Source: Sabulitectum sp964386635
GTDB lineage: Bacteria > Fermentibacterota > Fermentibacteria > Fermentibacterales > JCC-6
Assembly: GCA_964386635.1 (NCBI GenBank)
Contig: CAYLRO010000014.1
Span: 1 to 58,701, forward strand
Direction of reading: 5' to 3'
Length of the DNA: 58,701 bases
The position numbers and the translations under genes were made by a program. The notes beneath the pieces were generated by a model. The model saw only the letters and a program-made list of their open reading frames with translations, made no database searches and had not been told where the DNA came from. This document shows positions 44,201 through 51,515 of the stretch, piece by piece (the stretch's first letter is position 1; each line of letters begins with the position of its first letter).

Positions 44201-44836
44201 TGGAAAAGAAATTCAGCAGAACGACTGGACCTTCTCATGCTGGGTATGAGCAGAAGCAGGCAACTTATGGCTATCCTGCTGGAAAGACTCTCCCAGGAAG
44301 AAACGGTTCAGAACCGCATAGACTTCATGAGATATTATTCGAATTTTTTCATATCAGTTGAGGAAGCCCTGCTTGAAATTGATTCCGATTCTGTTCGAAC
44401 GGGTATTGCAGAAGCCCTGATGGATTCAACTGTTTTCAGCGGAGAAGGCTCATCTGACAGTAAGCTCCGGCCTGTGGAAATTGTTGCCGAGGCAGCTGAA
44501 TTCGTCAAGGATGTCTTCAGAAGGATCAGGTACGGTACCGGTATTGTCACTGCCAGCGAGGCTGGAGAGATCAGTGCTGACATGAGGCGGAAATACAGGG
44601 ACAACGCTGACTCCGTTGCAATAATACTCAGGTGGACTGTTGACCCTGACAGAGAAGGCCTCTTGAAAATGCTTGAAGAGAGTCAGATTCTTCTCCAGGC
44701 TGCCGGCTCTGATACGGAGTTGATGAAGCTTCTGGACATCCATGGTGCCGATCCGGGATTTGAGTCAGAGGCGAAGCCCTACATTGAGAACCCGTCAGAG
44801 TTGAAGAAATACCTGAAAAAAAGAACAGCACAATGA
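41276..44836 (+). CDS. Large helical protein of unknown family coupled to gyrA
   Basis: This 1186-residue protein has no signal peptide, membrane segment or recognised motif. After a Pro-rich stretch (about 24-38) it is a long succession of amphipathic Leu-rich helices, of the kind seen in HEAT, ARM or TPR solenoids, with repeated patterns such as VIRFLKAVGDEISGDVVQFL. Its ATG overlaps the gyrA stop (TAATG), so it is probably translated with gyrase. The codon use looks like that of its neighbours, so a real long-established gene is likely. I cannot assign a function. Confidence 0.75.
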   Translation: MPHKANLERQIKAWLQVKTLGGIPSPPPETTPPGLPDPMLVELKNVPRLQGSLERLDAAADLGMAIPALASLMSVMNRHDAEKLYNYFAELTVPELYDPYLAADWFRLCHKLSSSVMPRGVTGFFRLCQIHDPEFFGCSFRETLAFWLRALRASGSFHSSQADLSLDLAEKFPERFSFVCLRIASGGTDILTALQRFLKRIEIEKIDPETSSYLLDFTIETGWLLDEADFTQIWNLIKRRGNLIHGRLSGGLVPVSSVRFLAGILQGIEEKIDLPELFASEREHKAMEIFNTSHRKLIHLSLAVHPDLSRYIDDQMEMDLVVEVISHGVAGNDHSKVGKSIVNFLANIPGGVSVGKVIRFLKAVGDEISGDVVQFLARLVEDTALEYRLSPSNTVRFSRIVAGILPVSTSTDRTALKAYYRSLVEMKHSEARIALIQLDKAAFHSGISLTSILSAASLLIRAAEPEQARRYLTRIKSTARLIEAFSAIDRKKILAGLPPLWVEALMSFPPEVEETIINYVYKINDITVRSRYLENVVTRLLQEVQPEDPVFMECLAFGVTGYNTAGDIEKLRETEHRVFQKVLRAGGRIEAVDKVITDLLSIPGFEGNRSRELIDGIRTVCDRFSRIAVWEEGADRLFSDFLANGVANILRVFVDNPRVLEAVGSNIIGDLAQKLMPEDGGPDSSSMTNTGAVCKIFFESLVPDCISLFGRDSSKLSDFLYKLADEFTRSIGGMTGDGDFALYLVSRLDQEILEDRAMVLDAWLSQKTPPSLHIEENWSGTRRKEWIADRTVFESTRMKMFGAVSALVGSTGADIKDAILNTAGFLAMELHRAKITGSESLTLNWNRDMMEDLISRSEGVPPYSLFAAHRVGAQPSWEAYSYLQKIEGFMEQDVYHGWRQAALPPLLNCAIEIELVSRNSPDQARKIAEAATDAIEFLGYSDAESFLSTLQQSFLKTSLSVDPYEQMERNFLLPLWKRNSAERLDLLMLGMSRSRQLMAILLERLSQEETVQNRIDFMRYYSNFFISVEEALLEIDSDSVRTGIAEALMDSTVFSGEGSSDSKLRPVEIVAEAAEFVKDVFRRIRYGTGIVTASEAGEISADMRRKYRDNADSVAIILRWTVDPDREGLLKMLEESQILLQAAGSDTELMKLLDIHGADPGFESEAKPYIENPSELKKYLKKRTAQ

Positions 44837-44849
44837 GAGCAGAGACAGA

Positions 44850-45821
44850 ATGAAAAGAATACTTGTGCTCTCAACAGGCGGTACAATAGAAATGCTTCCA
44901 GGAGAGCAGGGGATGACCATCGGTCCGGTTTCAGGGATGGATACTGAATTACTCCAGTCCCTTCCAGGAGTTGATGTTCACCTTAGCCGGTTTTTTAATC
45001 TGCCCAGCCCTCACATCACACCGGCGAAAATGGCTGAGATTGCCAGAGAGCTTGGAAAAATAGAGACTTCCAGAGAGTACGATGGAGTTGTTGTTACTCA
45101 TGGAACAGATACTCTTGAGGAAACGGCATTCATGGCGGACATTCACCTTGAGGGGACTCTTCCAGTTGTTTTCACTGCGGCAATGAGAAGCAGCAGCGAG
45201 CTTGGGGTTGATGGCCCCAGGAACATAAGAAGTGCAATAAGAGTTGCCTGCACAGAAACGAAGAATCTCGGTGTGACAGTTGTTCTGAACGATGAGATAC
45301 ACGCAGCCGGAAGGGTTACAAAGACCTGCACTTCCAATGTAAGCAGCTTTGCATCACCAGGGTACGGACCTCTCGGTTTCGTTGATGACGACAAGGTTAT
45401 TTATCACAGACTTCCAATATGGAGGATCAGCCTTCCGGAAGAATCTCTGAAGCTTGAGAAAAACGTTGGCCTGGTCCGGGTTGCTGCGGGGTTCGGTGGA
45501 GATGTAATCAAATTCCTTTCTGACAGTGGTTATCGCGGTATTGTGGTGGAAGCATTCGGCCGGGGTAATGTGCATCCGGAAACAGCGGAAGCAATAGGAT
45601 ACGCAATAGACAACGGAGTAATTGTTGTACTGTGCAGCAGATGTTACATGGGCCGGGTTCTCGGAGTATACGGTTACACTGGTGGAGGAGCTGATCTGAT
45701 ACGAAAAGGAGCGCTGTCCGCTGGAGACATGGCCGGTAACAAGATCAGGATTATGCTCATGGCATGCCTGGGTGCAGGGATGACAGCTGATAAAATTAAA
45801 GAATTACTGTTCAACCTCTGA
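44850..45821 (+). CDS. ansA: Type I L-asparaginase
   Basis: This 323-residue protein has the two asparaginase threonine motifs: LVLSTGGTIEML (6-17) and VVTHGTDTLEETAF (about 82-95), plus AAMRSSSELGVDGPRNI. No signal peptide is seen, so it is cytoplasmic, like type I enzymes that hydrolyse asparagine to aspartate and ammonia. It starts 13 bases after the large helical gene, suggesting co-transcription. Amino-acid use fits the IorAB-Ptb-Buk operon. Confidence 0.88.
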   Translation: MKRILVLSTGGTIEMLPGEQGMTIGPVSGMDTELLQSLPGVDVHLSRFFNLPSPHITPAKMAEIARELGKIETSREYDGVVVTHGTDTLEETAFMADIHLEGTLPVVFTAAMRSSSELGVDGPRNIRSAIRVACTETKNLGVTVVLNDEIHAAGRVTKTCTSNVSSFASPGYGPLGFVDDDKVIYHRLPIWRISLPEESLKLEKNVGLVRVAAGFGGDVIKFLSDSGYRGIVVEAFGRGNVHPETAEAIGYAIDNGVIVVLCSRCYMGRVLGVYGYTGGGADLIRKGALSAGDMAGNKIRIMLMACLGAGMTADKIKELLFNL

Positions 45822-45833
45822 TCAGAGAACAGT

Positions 45834-45862
45834 TTGACCGGTGAATACAGGAGTTTTAGGTT
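45834..45862 (+). promoter_or_regulatory. Promoter candidate for the bactofilin pair
   Basis: TTGACC (45834-45839) and TAGGTT (45857-45862) are 17 bp apart, upstream of the GTG at 45895. The -10 match is weak. Confidence 0.3.
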
Positions 45863-45894
45863 AGCATGTATCAGTACGAGAGCTCGGAGATGAA

Positions 45895-46248
45895 GTGACA
45901 CTAAGAGACAACAGCTTTACTGTAAATATAATCCCTCATGATGCGAACAGAACCAGGAGGGAATGGATTATAACCGGCAGAAAGCTTATTATGTTCCGTA
46001 TTCTGCTGGTTATTTCGGCATTAATGGTGTGTTTCTCTGCTGTAGTTCTAATCACCGGCGCTGATGAACTGTCAAGAAGTTTAGAACTCAGTGAAGAGAA
46101 CAAACTTCTTTCTGATTCGCTGTCAAAAGCTCGAGAACTTAACAACAGACTTGACGGCCTCGAGGAAGAACTGCAGGAAATTCGAAATACAAGAGAAATA
46201 ATAGAGAATCTGGCAACCGCCGGAACACCCGCAGAACAACAAGAGTAA
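45895..46248 (+). CDS. Membrane-anchored coiled-coil protein beside bactofilin
   Basis: This 117-residue protein has a short N-terminal soluble part (FTVNIIPHDANRTRREW), one membrane helix (about 34-56, FRILLVISALMVCFSAVVLI) and a charged coiled coil (about 62-105). The layout resembles the N-terminal part of the M23 endopeptidases that are usually encoded beside bactofilins, but the peptidase domain is missing. It may be a scaffold linking bactofilin to a peptidase elsewhere; that is inference. The start is GTG 45895 behind GGAG. Confidence 0.65.
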   Translation: MTLRDNSFTVNIIPHDANRTRREWIITGRKLIMFRILLVISALMVCFSAVVLITGADELSRSLELSEENKLLSDSLSKARELNNRLDGLEEELQEIRNTREIIENLATAGTPAEQQE

Positions 46249-46260
46249 GAAGGAAATTTT

Positions 46261-46623
46261 ATGGCAAAGGAAGATTCTTACAGCTCCATCAATTCCACAA
46301 TCGGAGGAGGAAGCACTATCACCGGGTCTCTTGAGATCAACGGCGGGCTTCGAGTTGATGGCTACATAGACGGTGAAGTGAAGGTTACAGGCACTTTAAC
46401 CGTTGGGCACGAGGGCAGGATAAAGGGCAATGTGAATGTGAATCATGCAGTTATAGGCGGCACTATCAACGGAACCATCAAGGCCGAAAAGCAGCTGGAG
46501 CTTCAGAACGGATCCAGGATCGAAGGAGACATAGTTACTAAATCTCTGATTATTGAAGAGGGTGTTTTCTTCGAGGGTCATTGCAGCATGAGCAGTATTG
46601 ACGCGAAGCCCAAGCAGAAGTAA
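46261..46623 (+). CDS. Bactofilin
   Basis: This 120-residue protein has the bactofilin beta-helix: IGGGSTITGSLEINGGLRVDGYIDG, with repeating Gly-x-(V/I)-x-(V/G)-x periodicity to about residue 105. Short tails lie at both ends. Bactofilins polymerise without nucleotide and shape cells or position cell-wall enzymes. It starts 12 bases after the coiled-coil membrane protein. Confidence 0.92.
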   Translation: MAKEDSYSSINSTIGGGSTITGSLEINGGLRVDGYIDGEVKVTGTLTVGHEGRIKGNVNVNHAVIGGTINGTIKAEKQLELQNGSRIEGDIVTKSLIIEEGVFFEGHCSMSSIDAKPKQK

Positions 46624-46642
46624 CTGAATAACATCAGAGATT

Positions 46643-46651
46643 TGTGGAAAA
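46643..46651 (-). promoter_or_regulatory. Isolated DnaA-box match upstream of the V-ATPase operon
   Basis: TGTGGAAAA is the reverse complement of TTTTCCACA, the same sequence as two boxes in the putative origin. A single nine-base match can occur by chance. Confidence 0.25.
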
Positions 46652-46714
46652 CTTGTAATTTCTGTGGGAAACAATGCATATTGTTACTTAACAGCACCTT
46701 AGAACTTGCACTTC

Positions 46715-46763
46715 GAGTGGTTTCTGGGATGATATCCACAACTCCCTCAATCTTCCACCACTC
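46715..46763 (+). promoter_or_regulatory. Nested inverted repeats in the V-ATPase leader
   Basis: GAGTGGT (46715-46721) pairs with ACCACTC (46757-46763), and inside it GGGA (46726-46729) with TCCC (46743-46746). The region 46624-46804 holds no gene; this element and a possible TTGCAC-type -35 (46706-46711) are all I see. It could be a folded leader of the V-ATPase transcript. Confidence 0.3.
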
Positions 46764-46804
46764 TTGCTTTACTGTTATTCCGTAAGAAAAGGAAGGTGAA
46801 CCCA

Positions 46805-47122
46805 TTGAGCAGCAGACTGGACTCTCTACTTTCTGCAGAGAAGCAGGCAGAAACTGCGGTTGAAGAGGCGGAACGCAGGGCTCGCGGTGTAAGAACCGGC
46901 ATTCCTGAAGAAGTCTCAGCAATTGAGAAAGAGTATAGCGAAGAGCTTGATATGTACGAGGAGAAAAGTCTGAAGACGCTTCAGGCTGATCTCGACACTC
47001 TTGAGAAGCAACTTGAAGAAGCTCTGGTAAAAAAACGAACCGAGCTTGAATCAAAAGCTTCAGTGCTTGCACCAAAGGCTCTGGAGCTTATGCGTGCAGC
47101 AGTTGAAGGAGAGAGTGGCTGA
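46805..47122 (+). CDS. V-type ATPase peripheral-stalk subunit G/H
   Basis: This 105-residue protein is a nearly continuous coiled coil (ETAVEEAERRARG, then EELDMYEEKSLKTLQADLDTLEKQ), with no membrane segment. In V/A-type operons such a gene stands first and forms the peripheral stalk with subunit E. The start is probably TTG 46805, eight bases after GGAAGG; GTG 46796 overlaps the ribosome site. It overlaps the atpI start by one base. Confidence 0.75.
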   Translation: MSSRLDSLLSAEKQAETAVEEAERRARGVRTGIPEEVSAIEKEYSEELDMYEEKSLKTLQADLDTLEKQLEEALVKKRTELESKASVLAPKALELMRAAVEGESG

Positions 47123-49101
47123 TGGCCAGAGATCCGGTTGTAAAAGCAGAGATTCTTTGTCACAGAGCAAGAAAGTACGATGTGCTTTCTGTTATGGAGA
47201 AGACAGGAAGAGTTCATCTCATAGATATGTCCGGGATAGAGGACTTCCCGCTTCCTTCCGTATCTGAGAATGACACAGGAAGAGCAGAGGAGCTCAACTC
47301 CGTACTGGACAAATCCATAGCTTTTCTCAAAGACAGAGGATCAGAAAATAGAAAACGCAGAGCGCAGGTATTTCCGCTGGCAGACATGGACAGGCATCTG
47401 CAAAAGAAAGAGATCCGGGACAAAGTTGTCCGTTGCGCTGCTGTAGCTGAAGAACTTTCCAGCCTGCAGTCGAAGAAGCTGGATCTGGAAAAACAGATCT
47501 CCTTCGTGGAGAAATGGAAAGATTTTCCGGCGGATTTCAGTCAGATAAACAGAGACGGGCTTTTCAGCATCAGGGCGGGTCAGGTGTCTCCCAGAGAAGG
47601 ATATGACGCTCTTGAAAAACTCGAAGAGGAAATAGAGCTGTTTCACTTCATAAAACTTTCCGACTCCAAAGCCATGGTTATATGGCACACAGAGATTGAA
47701 GAAAAAGCTCTCTCTGAACTGGCAGAGGCGGGATTCGCTTCGGAAGACTTCTCAGTTTACCAAAGGAGCCCTGAAGAAGAGCTGTCTGACATGAAGGCGA
47801 AACTCAACAGCACCAGAAATAAGATATCAGAGCTTAACAGAGAAGCAGATTCAATGAAAAACAGTCTTCCTGCCATGGAAGCACTGTATGATGCAGCCGG
47901 CCTTAAGAATTTCAGGCTTGGAGCTGCCGGTTCAGGCAGAGAAACTTCTACAGCAGTTCTGCTTCATACCTGGGTAAGAAGATCTGACATACCAGTACTC
48001 GGGAAATCTCTTGAAGCACTTGGAGAAGTGGAACTTACAGAGATAGAACACGATCCGGAGGAAACCCCCCCGGTGTTTCTCTCCGAGTCTGCATCTGCGG
48101 ATCCGTATCTTCTGCTTACTGATATGTACGGCAGACCAGAGGGGGCAGATCCTGATCCCACGCCGCTTATGGCACCGTTTTACGCAATGTTTTTCGGTAT
48201 ATGCATAGGAGACGCTGGTTATGGTATCGCCCTGGCGGCAGGCGCCGCTGCAGGATGGTACATAACCGGTAAAAGAGGAGGCAACACCAGGCTTTTCAGG
48301 CTGCTTTTTCAGGGAGGACTTGCCAGTGTTTTCTGGGGAGTTCTTCTTGGAGGCTGGTTCGGAATGTCTTTCAACAGGCTTCCCGGCTTTCTGCAGGCAG
48401 CCGCTATGCCTTTGAACAATCTTGTTCCCGGCTATACAAGAGGCGGAGACGGTTTTTCTCTTTCCAACCAGTTCCTCTACCTTACTCTTGGTTTCGGCCT
48501 GGTTCAACTTGCCTGGGGCATAATAGTGAACCTGAAGAAGAAACTGAGAGCAGGAGAAGGTATTGCAGCGGTTATAGACCAGACAGGCTGGATGCTTGCT
48601 CTTGTGGGGCTGTTTCCGTGGCTGTTTGATCACTACCTTACAAACCTCTACTCCAACAACGGACCACTGGACTCCATATTCCTCACAATGCTTGCAGCAG
48701 GAGCCATTCTGATATTTGTAATGGGTGGTCGCGAGGCAGCAGGCGTGGGAGGCAAGGTTGGACTTGGAGCTTACGCATGTTACGGAATAGTAAACCTTCT
48801 GGGTGATGTACTCAGTTACTCGCGATTGTTTGCCCTGGCTCTGTCCAGTGCGATAATTGCTTCAGTCATTAACCAGATAGCTGGAATGCTCAGCGGGTCA
48901 ATCCCGGTTCTGGGAGTTGTTCTGGCTGTGATCGTTCTTGCAGCCGGGCACCTGTTCAACATAGGAATGGCTGTTCTCAGCGGGTTCATACACACAGCCC
49001 GACTGCAGTTCGTTGAGTTTTTCGGGAAGTTCTATGACGGAACGGGAGTGCCATTTACTCCTCTCCGGTACGAACCCCGTTATGTGAGAATTGAAAGATA
49101 A
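47122..49101 (+). CDS. atpI: V-type ATPase subunit I (a-subunit)
   Basis: This 659-residue protein has a cytoplasmic N-terminal half with coiled coils (about 100-270), which meets the peripheral stalks. The C-terminal half carries about seven membrane helices, starting near PLMAPFYAMFFGICIGDAGYG. The conserved Arg-containing helix region SYSRLFALALSSAIIASVINQ forms the stator side of the ion half-channels. It follows subunit G/H without a gap and precedes the rotor subunit by 32 bases. Confidence 0.93.
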   Translation: MARDPVVKAEILCHRARKYDVLSVMEKTGRVHLIDMSGIEDFPLPSVSENDTGRAEELNSVLDKSIAFLKDRGSENRKRRAQVFPLADMDRHLQKKEIRDKVVRCAAVAEELSSLQSKKLDLEKQISFVEKWKDFPADFSQINRDGLFSIRAGQVSPREGYDALEKLEEEIELFHFIKLSDSKAMVIWHTEIEEKALSELAEAGFASEDFSVYQRSPEEELSDMKAKLNSTRNKISELNREADSMKNSLPAMEALYDAAGLKNFRLGAAGSGRETSTAVLLHTWVRRSDIPVLGKSLEALGEVELTEIEHDPEETPPVFLSESASADPYLLLTDMYGRPEGADPDPTPLMAPFYAMFFGICIGDAGYGIALAAGAAAGWYITGKRGGNTRLFRLLFQGGLASVFWGVLLGGWFGMSFNRLPGFLQAAAMPLNNLVPGYTRGGDGFSLSNQFLYLTLGFGLVQLAWGIIVNLKKKLRAGEGIAAVIDQTGWMLALVGLFPWLFDHYLTNLYSNNGPLDSIFLTMLAAGAILIFVMGGREAAGVGGKVGLGAYACYGIVNLLGDVLSYSRLFALALSSAIIASVINQIAGMLSGSIPVLGVVLAVIVLAAGHLFNIGMAVLSGFIHTARLQFVEFFGKFYDGTGVPFTPLRYEPRYVRIER

Positions 49102-49133
49102 ACAGATAGAATCAAAAACAAGGAGGATTTGAA

Positions 49134-49589
49134 GTGAGTGTATATCTGGTTGCATATCTGGGCGTAGCCCTGTCCTGCGCTCTTGCAGGAATTGGAAGTG
49201 CTGTTGGAGTTGGAATTGCCGCCCAGGCCAGCACCGGAGTCATGAGTGTTGATCCGAAGAAATTCGGAAAACTTCTTCTTCTTTCAGCTCTTCCCGGAAC
49301 CCAGGGCATTTACGGATTCGTTATTGCCTTCCTGCTTATAGGCAAGATCGGCGGTATTGAAGATCTTACAATGATGGTGGCATGGAAGATATTTGCAGCA
49401 GGACTTCCCATCGCTCTTGCCGGGCTCATGTCCGGAATACACCAGGGCAAAGTATGTGCCGGTGGAGCCCTGATGACCGCAAAGCAGCCTGACGACAGTG
49501 CAAAAGCTCTTATCCTTGCAGTTTTCGTCGAGTTCTACGCGATTCTCGGTTTCCTTGTTTCCTTCCTGATGCTCGGCCAGATAGGATAG
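49134..49589 (+). CDS. atpK: V-type ATPase rotor subunit K with sodium-binding residues
   Basis: This 151-residue protein is a duplicated hairpin (four membrane helices), the V-type c-subunit. Only the second hairpin has the ion carboxylate, Glu133 in FVEFYAILGF; the first has Gln57 in LPGTQGIYGFVIAF. Leu53, Thr56, Gln57, Gln104 (in HQGK) and Glu133 correspond to Leu61, Thr64, Gln65, Gln110 and Glu139 of Enterococcus hirae NtpK, which bind Na+. A sodium-pumping enzyme is therefore likely. The start is GTG 49134 behind GGAGG. Confidence 0.93.
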   Translation: MSVYLVAYLGVALSCALAGIGSAVGVGIAAQASTGVMSVDPKKFGKLLLLSALPGTQGIYGFVIAFLLIGKIGGIEDLTMMVAWKIFAAGLPIALAGLMSGIHQGKVCAGGALMTAKQPDDSAKALILAVFVEFYAILGFLVSFLMLGQIG

Positions 49590-49597
49590 CGGGCAGC

Positions 49598-50185
49598 ATG
49601 TCACTTGAGGCCATACTGGCAAAAATAGAAACAGATGCCCGTGAGAAGGCCGAAAAGATCATAGAGTCTGCGGAAGATGAGAAAAAAGAAGCCCTGCATA
49701 AGGTTAAATCCCGCATAAAGGAATTGCATCACAGGGATACAGAGAGAATCAAGCAGAGGATAGAGTCCAGATCCCTGAGGATGAAGCATCACATCCACAG
49801 AGAGATGGAAAAAGCTCTTCTCAGTCACCGCAGGAAGATAGTTGACAGAGCAATTGATGAAGCTGTAAAGCAGATTGCAGAGGCTCCTGACTATCTCAAG
49901 ATGATCGAGGCACTTCTTAAGGGCTGCGACTTCCAGGGCGAGGTCGAAGTAATAACGTGCGAAAAGGACAAAGGCAGAATTACAGATGAATTTCTGAAGA
50001 ACAGGTCCACCGAAAAAATAAGTTTTGTCTCTTCAGAACAGAGACACAGCGATTACGGTGGAGTTATCATGAAATCAGGCGACATCAGCCTGAATGCCAC
50101 ATTGTCCATGATATCAGAGCTGAATCATGATGGAATGGTTATGGAGCTGTCCAAGCTTCTTCCCCTGGAAGGTGAGGGCGAGTAA
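49598..50185 (+). CDS. atpE: V-type ATPase peripheral-stalk subunit E
   Basis: This 195-residue protein has a long N-terminal helix (about 1-85, rich in Glu, Lys, Arg) and a compact C-terminal domain with the family segment DYGGVIMKSGDISLNAT. With subunit G/H it forms the outer stalk. It starts eight bases after the rotor subunit and ends two bases before subunit C. Confidence 0.9.
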   Translation: MSLEAILAKIETDAREKAEKIIESAEDEKKEALHKVKSRIKELHHRDTERIKQRIESRSLRMKHHIHREMEKALLSHRRKIVDRAIDEAVKQIAEAPDYLKMIEALLKGCDFQGEVEVITCEKDKGRITDEFLKNRSTEKISFVSSEQRHSDYGGVIMKSGDISLNATLSMISELNHDGMVMELSKLLPLEGEGE

Positions 50186-50187
50186 AA

Positions 50188-51162
50188 GTGGCAGGCAGTT
50201 CTTACGCGTACGCCAGCGGCAGGGTAAGCGGTCTTGAGGGATCACTTCTTTCAGGAAGAATCTGGCACCAGCTGTTTGCCGCTGAAGACAGAGCTGATGT
50301 ATTGAGAATTCTCGGTGAAACATGGTACGGTTCTCTCATGCAGGACGAGAAAGATATCGATGAAGTTCTCAGATCATCAGTTTCCCGGGCGGAAGAAGAG
50401 CTTGCTGAACTTTCACTGGACGATGATTTCACCAATGGCATCATCCTGAGAAGAGATGTAAGGAACGCCAGATACATCTGGAAGAGCCTTGCCACTCAGG
50501 GAACAGACCAGGTGGACACAGAACCTCACGGGATCATCCCGGTTGAAACCCTGGCAAGAGCCTGGAGCGATCCCGGCGAGGCGGAATCTCTTCCGGCAGA
50601 ATTCATTATCTGTCTGGAGAAACTGCAGGAGATGAAAGGCCGGCCGGCTGTAGAGCTTGACAACGAGCTGGATAAGCTTGCCGCTTCTGTGGAAGTCAGT
50701 AATCTGGGGAAACTGAAGAAGCCCCTGGGAAGCCTTCCATCCGTTAAGATCGAGCTGAGAAATTTCCTCACCGCTGCGAGAAACAGAGGTGAGGAAAACA
50801 GTTCCGCCACCCTTGAGAAGGCGCTTCTTCACGGTGGTTATCATTCTGTTGACGAAGTTATCGAGGCAGCAAGGATGAACAGACTGAGCTCTCTTTTAGA
50901 AGAAACAGTCGGGTTTGAGAAAGCGGCAAAAGCTCTTGAGGAAGGGTTTGAAACAGGTTCTTTCCTCTCCTACCAGAGAGAATCAGACCTGATAACGCTG
51001 GATCTGCTTGAAAAAGCGTCAGCGGACATGTTCAGCCCGGGGCCTCTTGCAGCCTATGTGCTGCGCAGAGAAATGGAAGTTGCACACCTGAAAATGATAA
51101 CAGCCGGCAAGACAGCCGGCATTGACTCCCGGCGCCTTAAAGCCCGGGTGCCCAGAGGATAG
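50188..51162 (+). CDS. atpC: V-type ATPase subunit C (central-stalk connector)
   Basis: This 324-residue helical protein has the V/A-type C (d-subunit) pattern: YAYASGRVSGLEGSLL at the start, VRNARYIWKSLATQG, and a C-terminal segment YVLRREMEVAHLKMI. It sits on the rotor ring as the socket for the central stalk. The start is GTG 50188; the next gene begins seven bases after its stop. Confidence 0.9.
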   Translation: MAGSSYAYASGRVSGLEGSLLSGRIWHQLFAAEDRADVLRILGETWYGSLMQDEKDIDEVLRSSVSRAEEELAELSLDDDFTNGIILRRDVRNARYIWKSLATQGTDQVDTEPHGIIPVETLARAWSDPGEAESLPAEFIICLEKLQEMKGRPAVELDNELDKLAASVEVSNLGKLKKPLGSLPSVKIELRNFLTAARNRGEENSSATLEKALLHGGYHSVDEVIEAARMNRLSSLLEETVGFEKAAKALEEGFETGSFLSYQRESDLITLDLLEKASADMFSPGPLAAYVLRREMEVAHLKMITAGKTAGIDSRRLKARVPRG

Positions 51163-51169
51163 GAGAAAC

Positions 51170-51502
51170 ATGGCGGAAAAGGGCAGAACAGCCTTCATCG
51201 GCGATGCGGATTCTGTTCTGGGTTTCCGGGCGCTTGGTGTCGAGACCTATACACCGGAATCCGGGGCGGAAGCCGTGGAGATATTCAGAAGACTTGTAAA
51301 AGAAAAAGCGGCAGTTGTAATGATCACCGAGGACATGCTGGATCATCTTCAAATAGAGGTTGATCAGGTTGTCAGTCTTCCGGTTCCGGCCATTGTGGTC
51401 CTGCCGGGGGTCTCAGGTTCGAAACACAAAGGCGAAGATACCATAAGGAACCTGATTATCAGAGCTGTAGGCGTTGACCTTATGGCTGAGGATGAACAGT
51501 GA
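51170..51502 (+). CDS. atpF: V-type ATPase subunit F
   Basis: This 110-residue protein has a Rossmann-like fold with the F-subunit segments AFIGDADSVLGFRALGVETY and AAVVMITEDMLDHL. It binds subunit D in the central stalk. ATG 51170 behind AGGAGA is chosen; the frame is open 16 codons further up inside subunit C. Confidence 0.92.
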   Translation: MAEKGRTAFIGDADSVLGFRALGVETYTPESGAEAVEIFRRLVKEKAAVVMITEDMLDHLQIEVDQVVSLPVPAIVVLPGVSGSKHKGEDTIRNLIIRAVGVDLMAEDEQ

Positions 51503-51515
51503 GTCGGAGGAAGCA

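Noticed and set aside
47932..48633. 233-codon open frame opposite subunit I of the V-ATPase
   Set aside because: Lys/Cys/Ser-rich and featureless, fully inside a well-supported gene.
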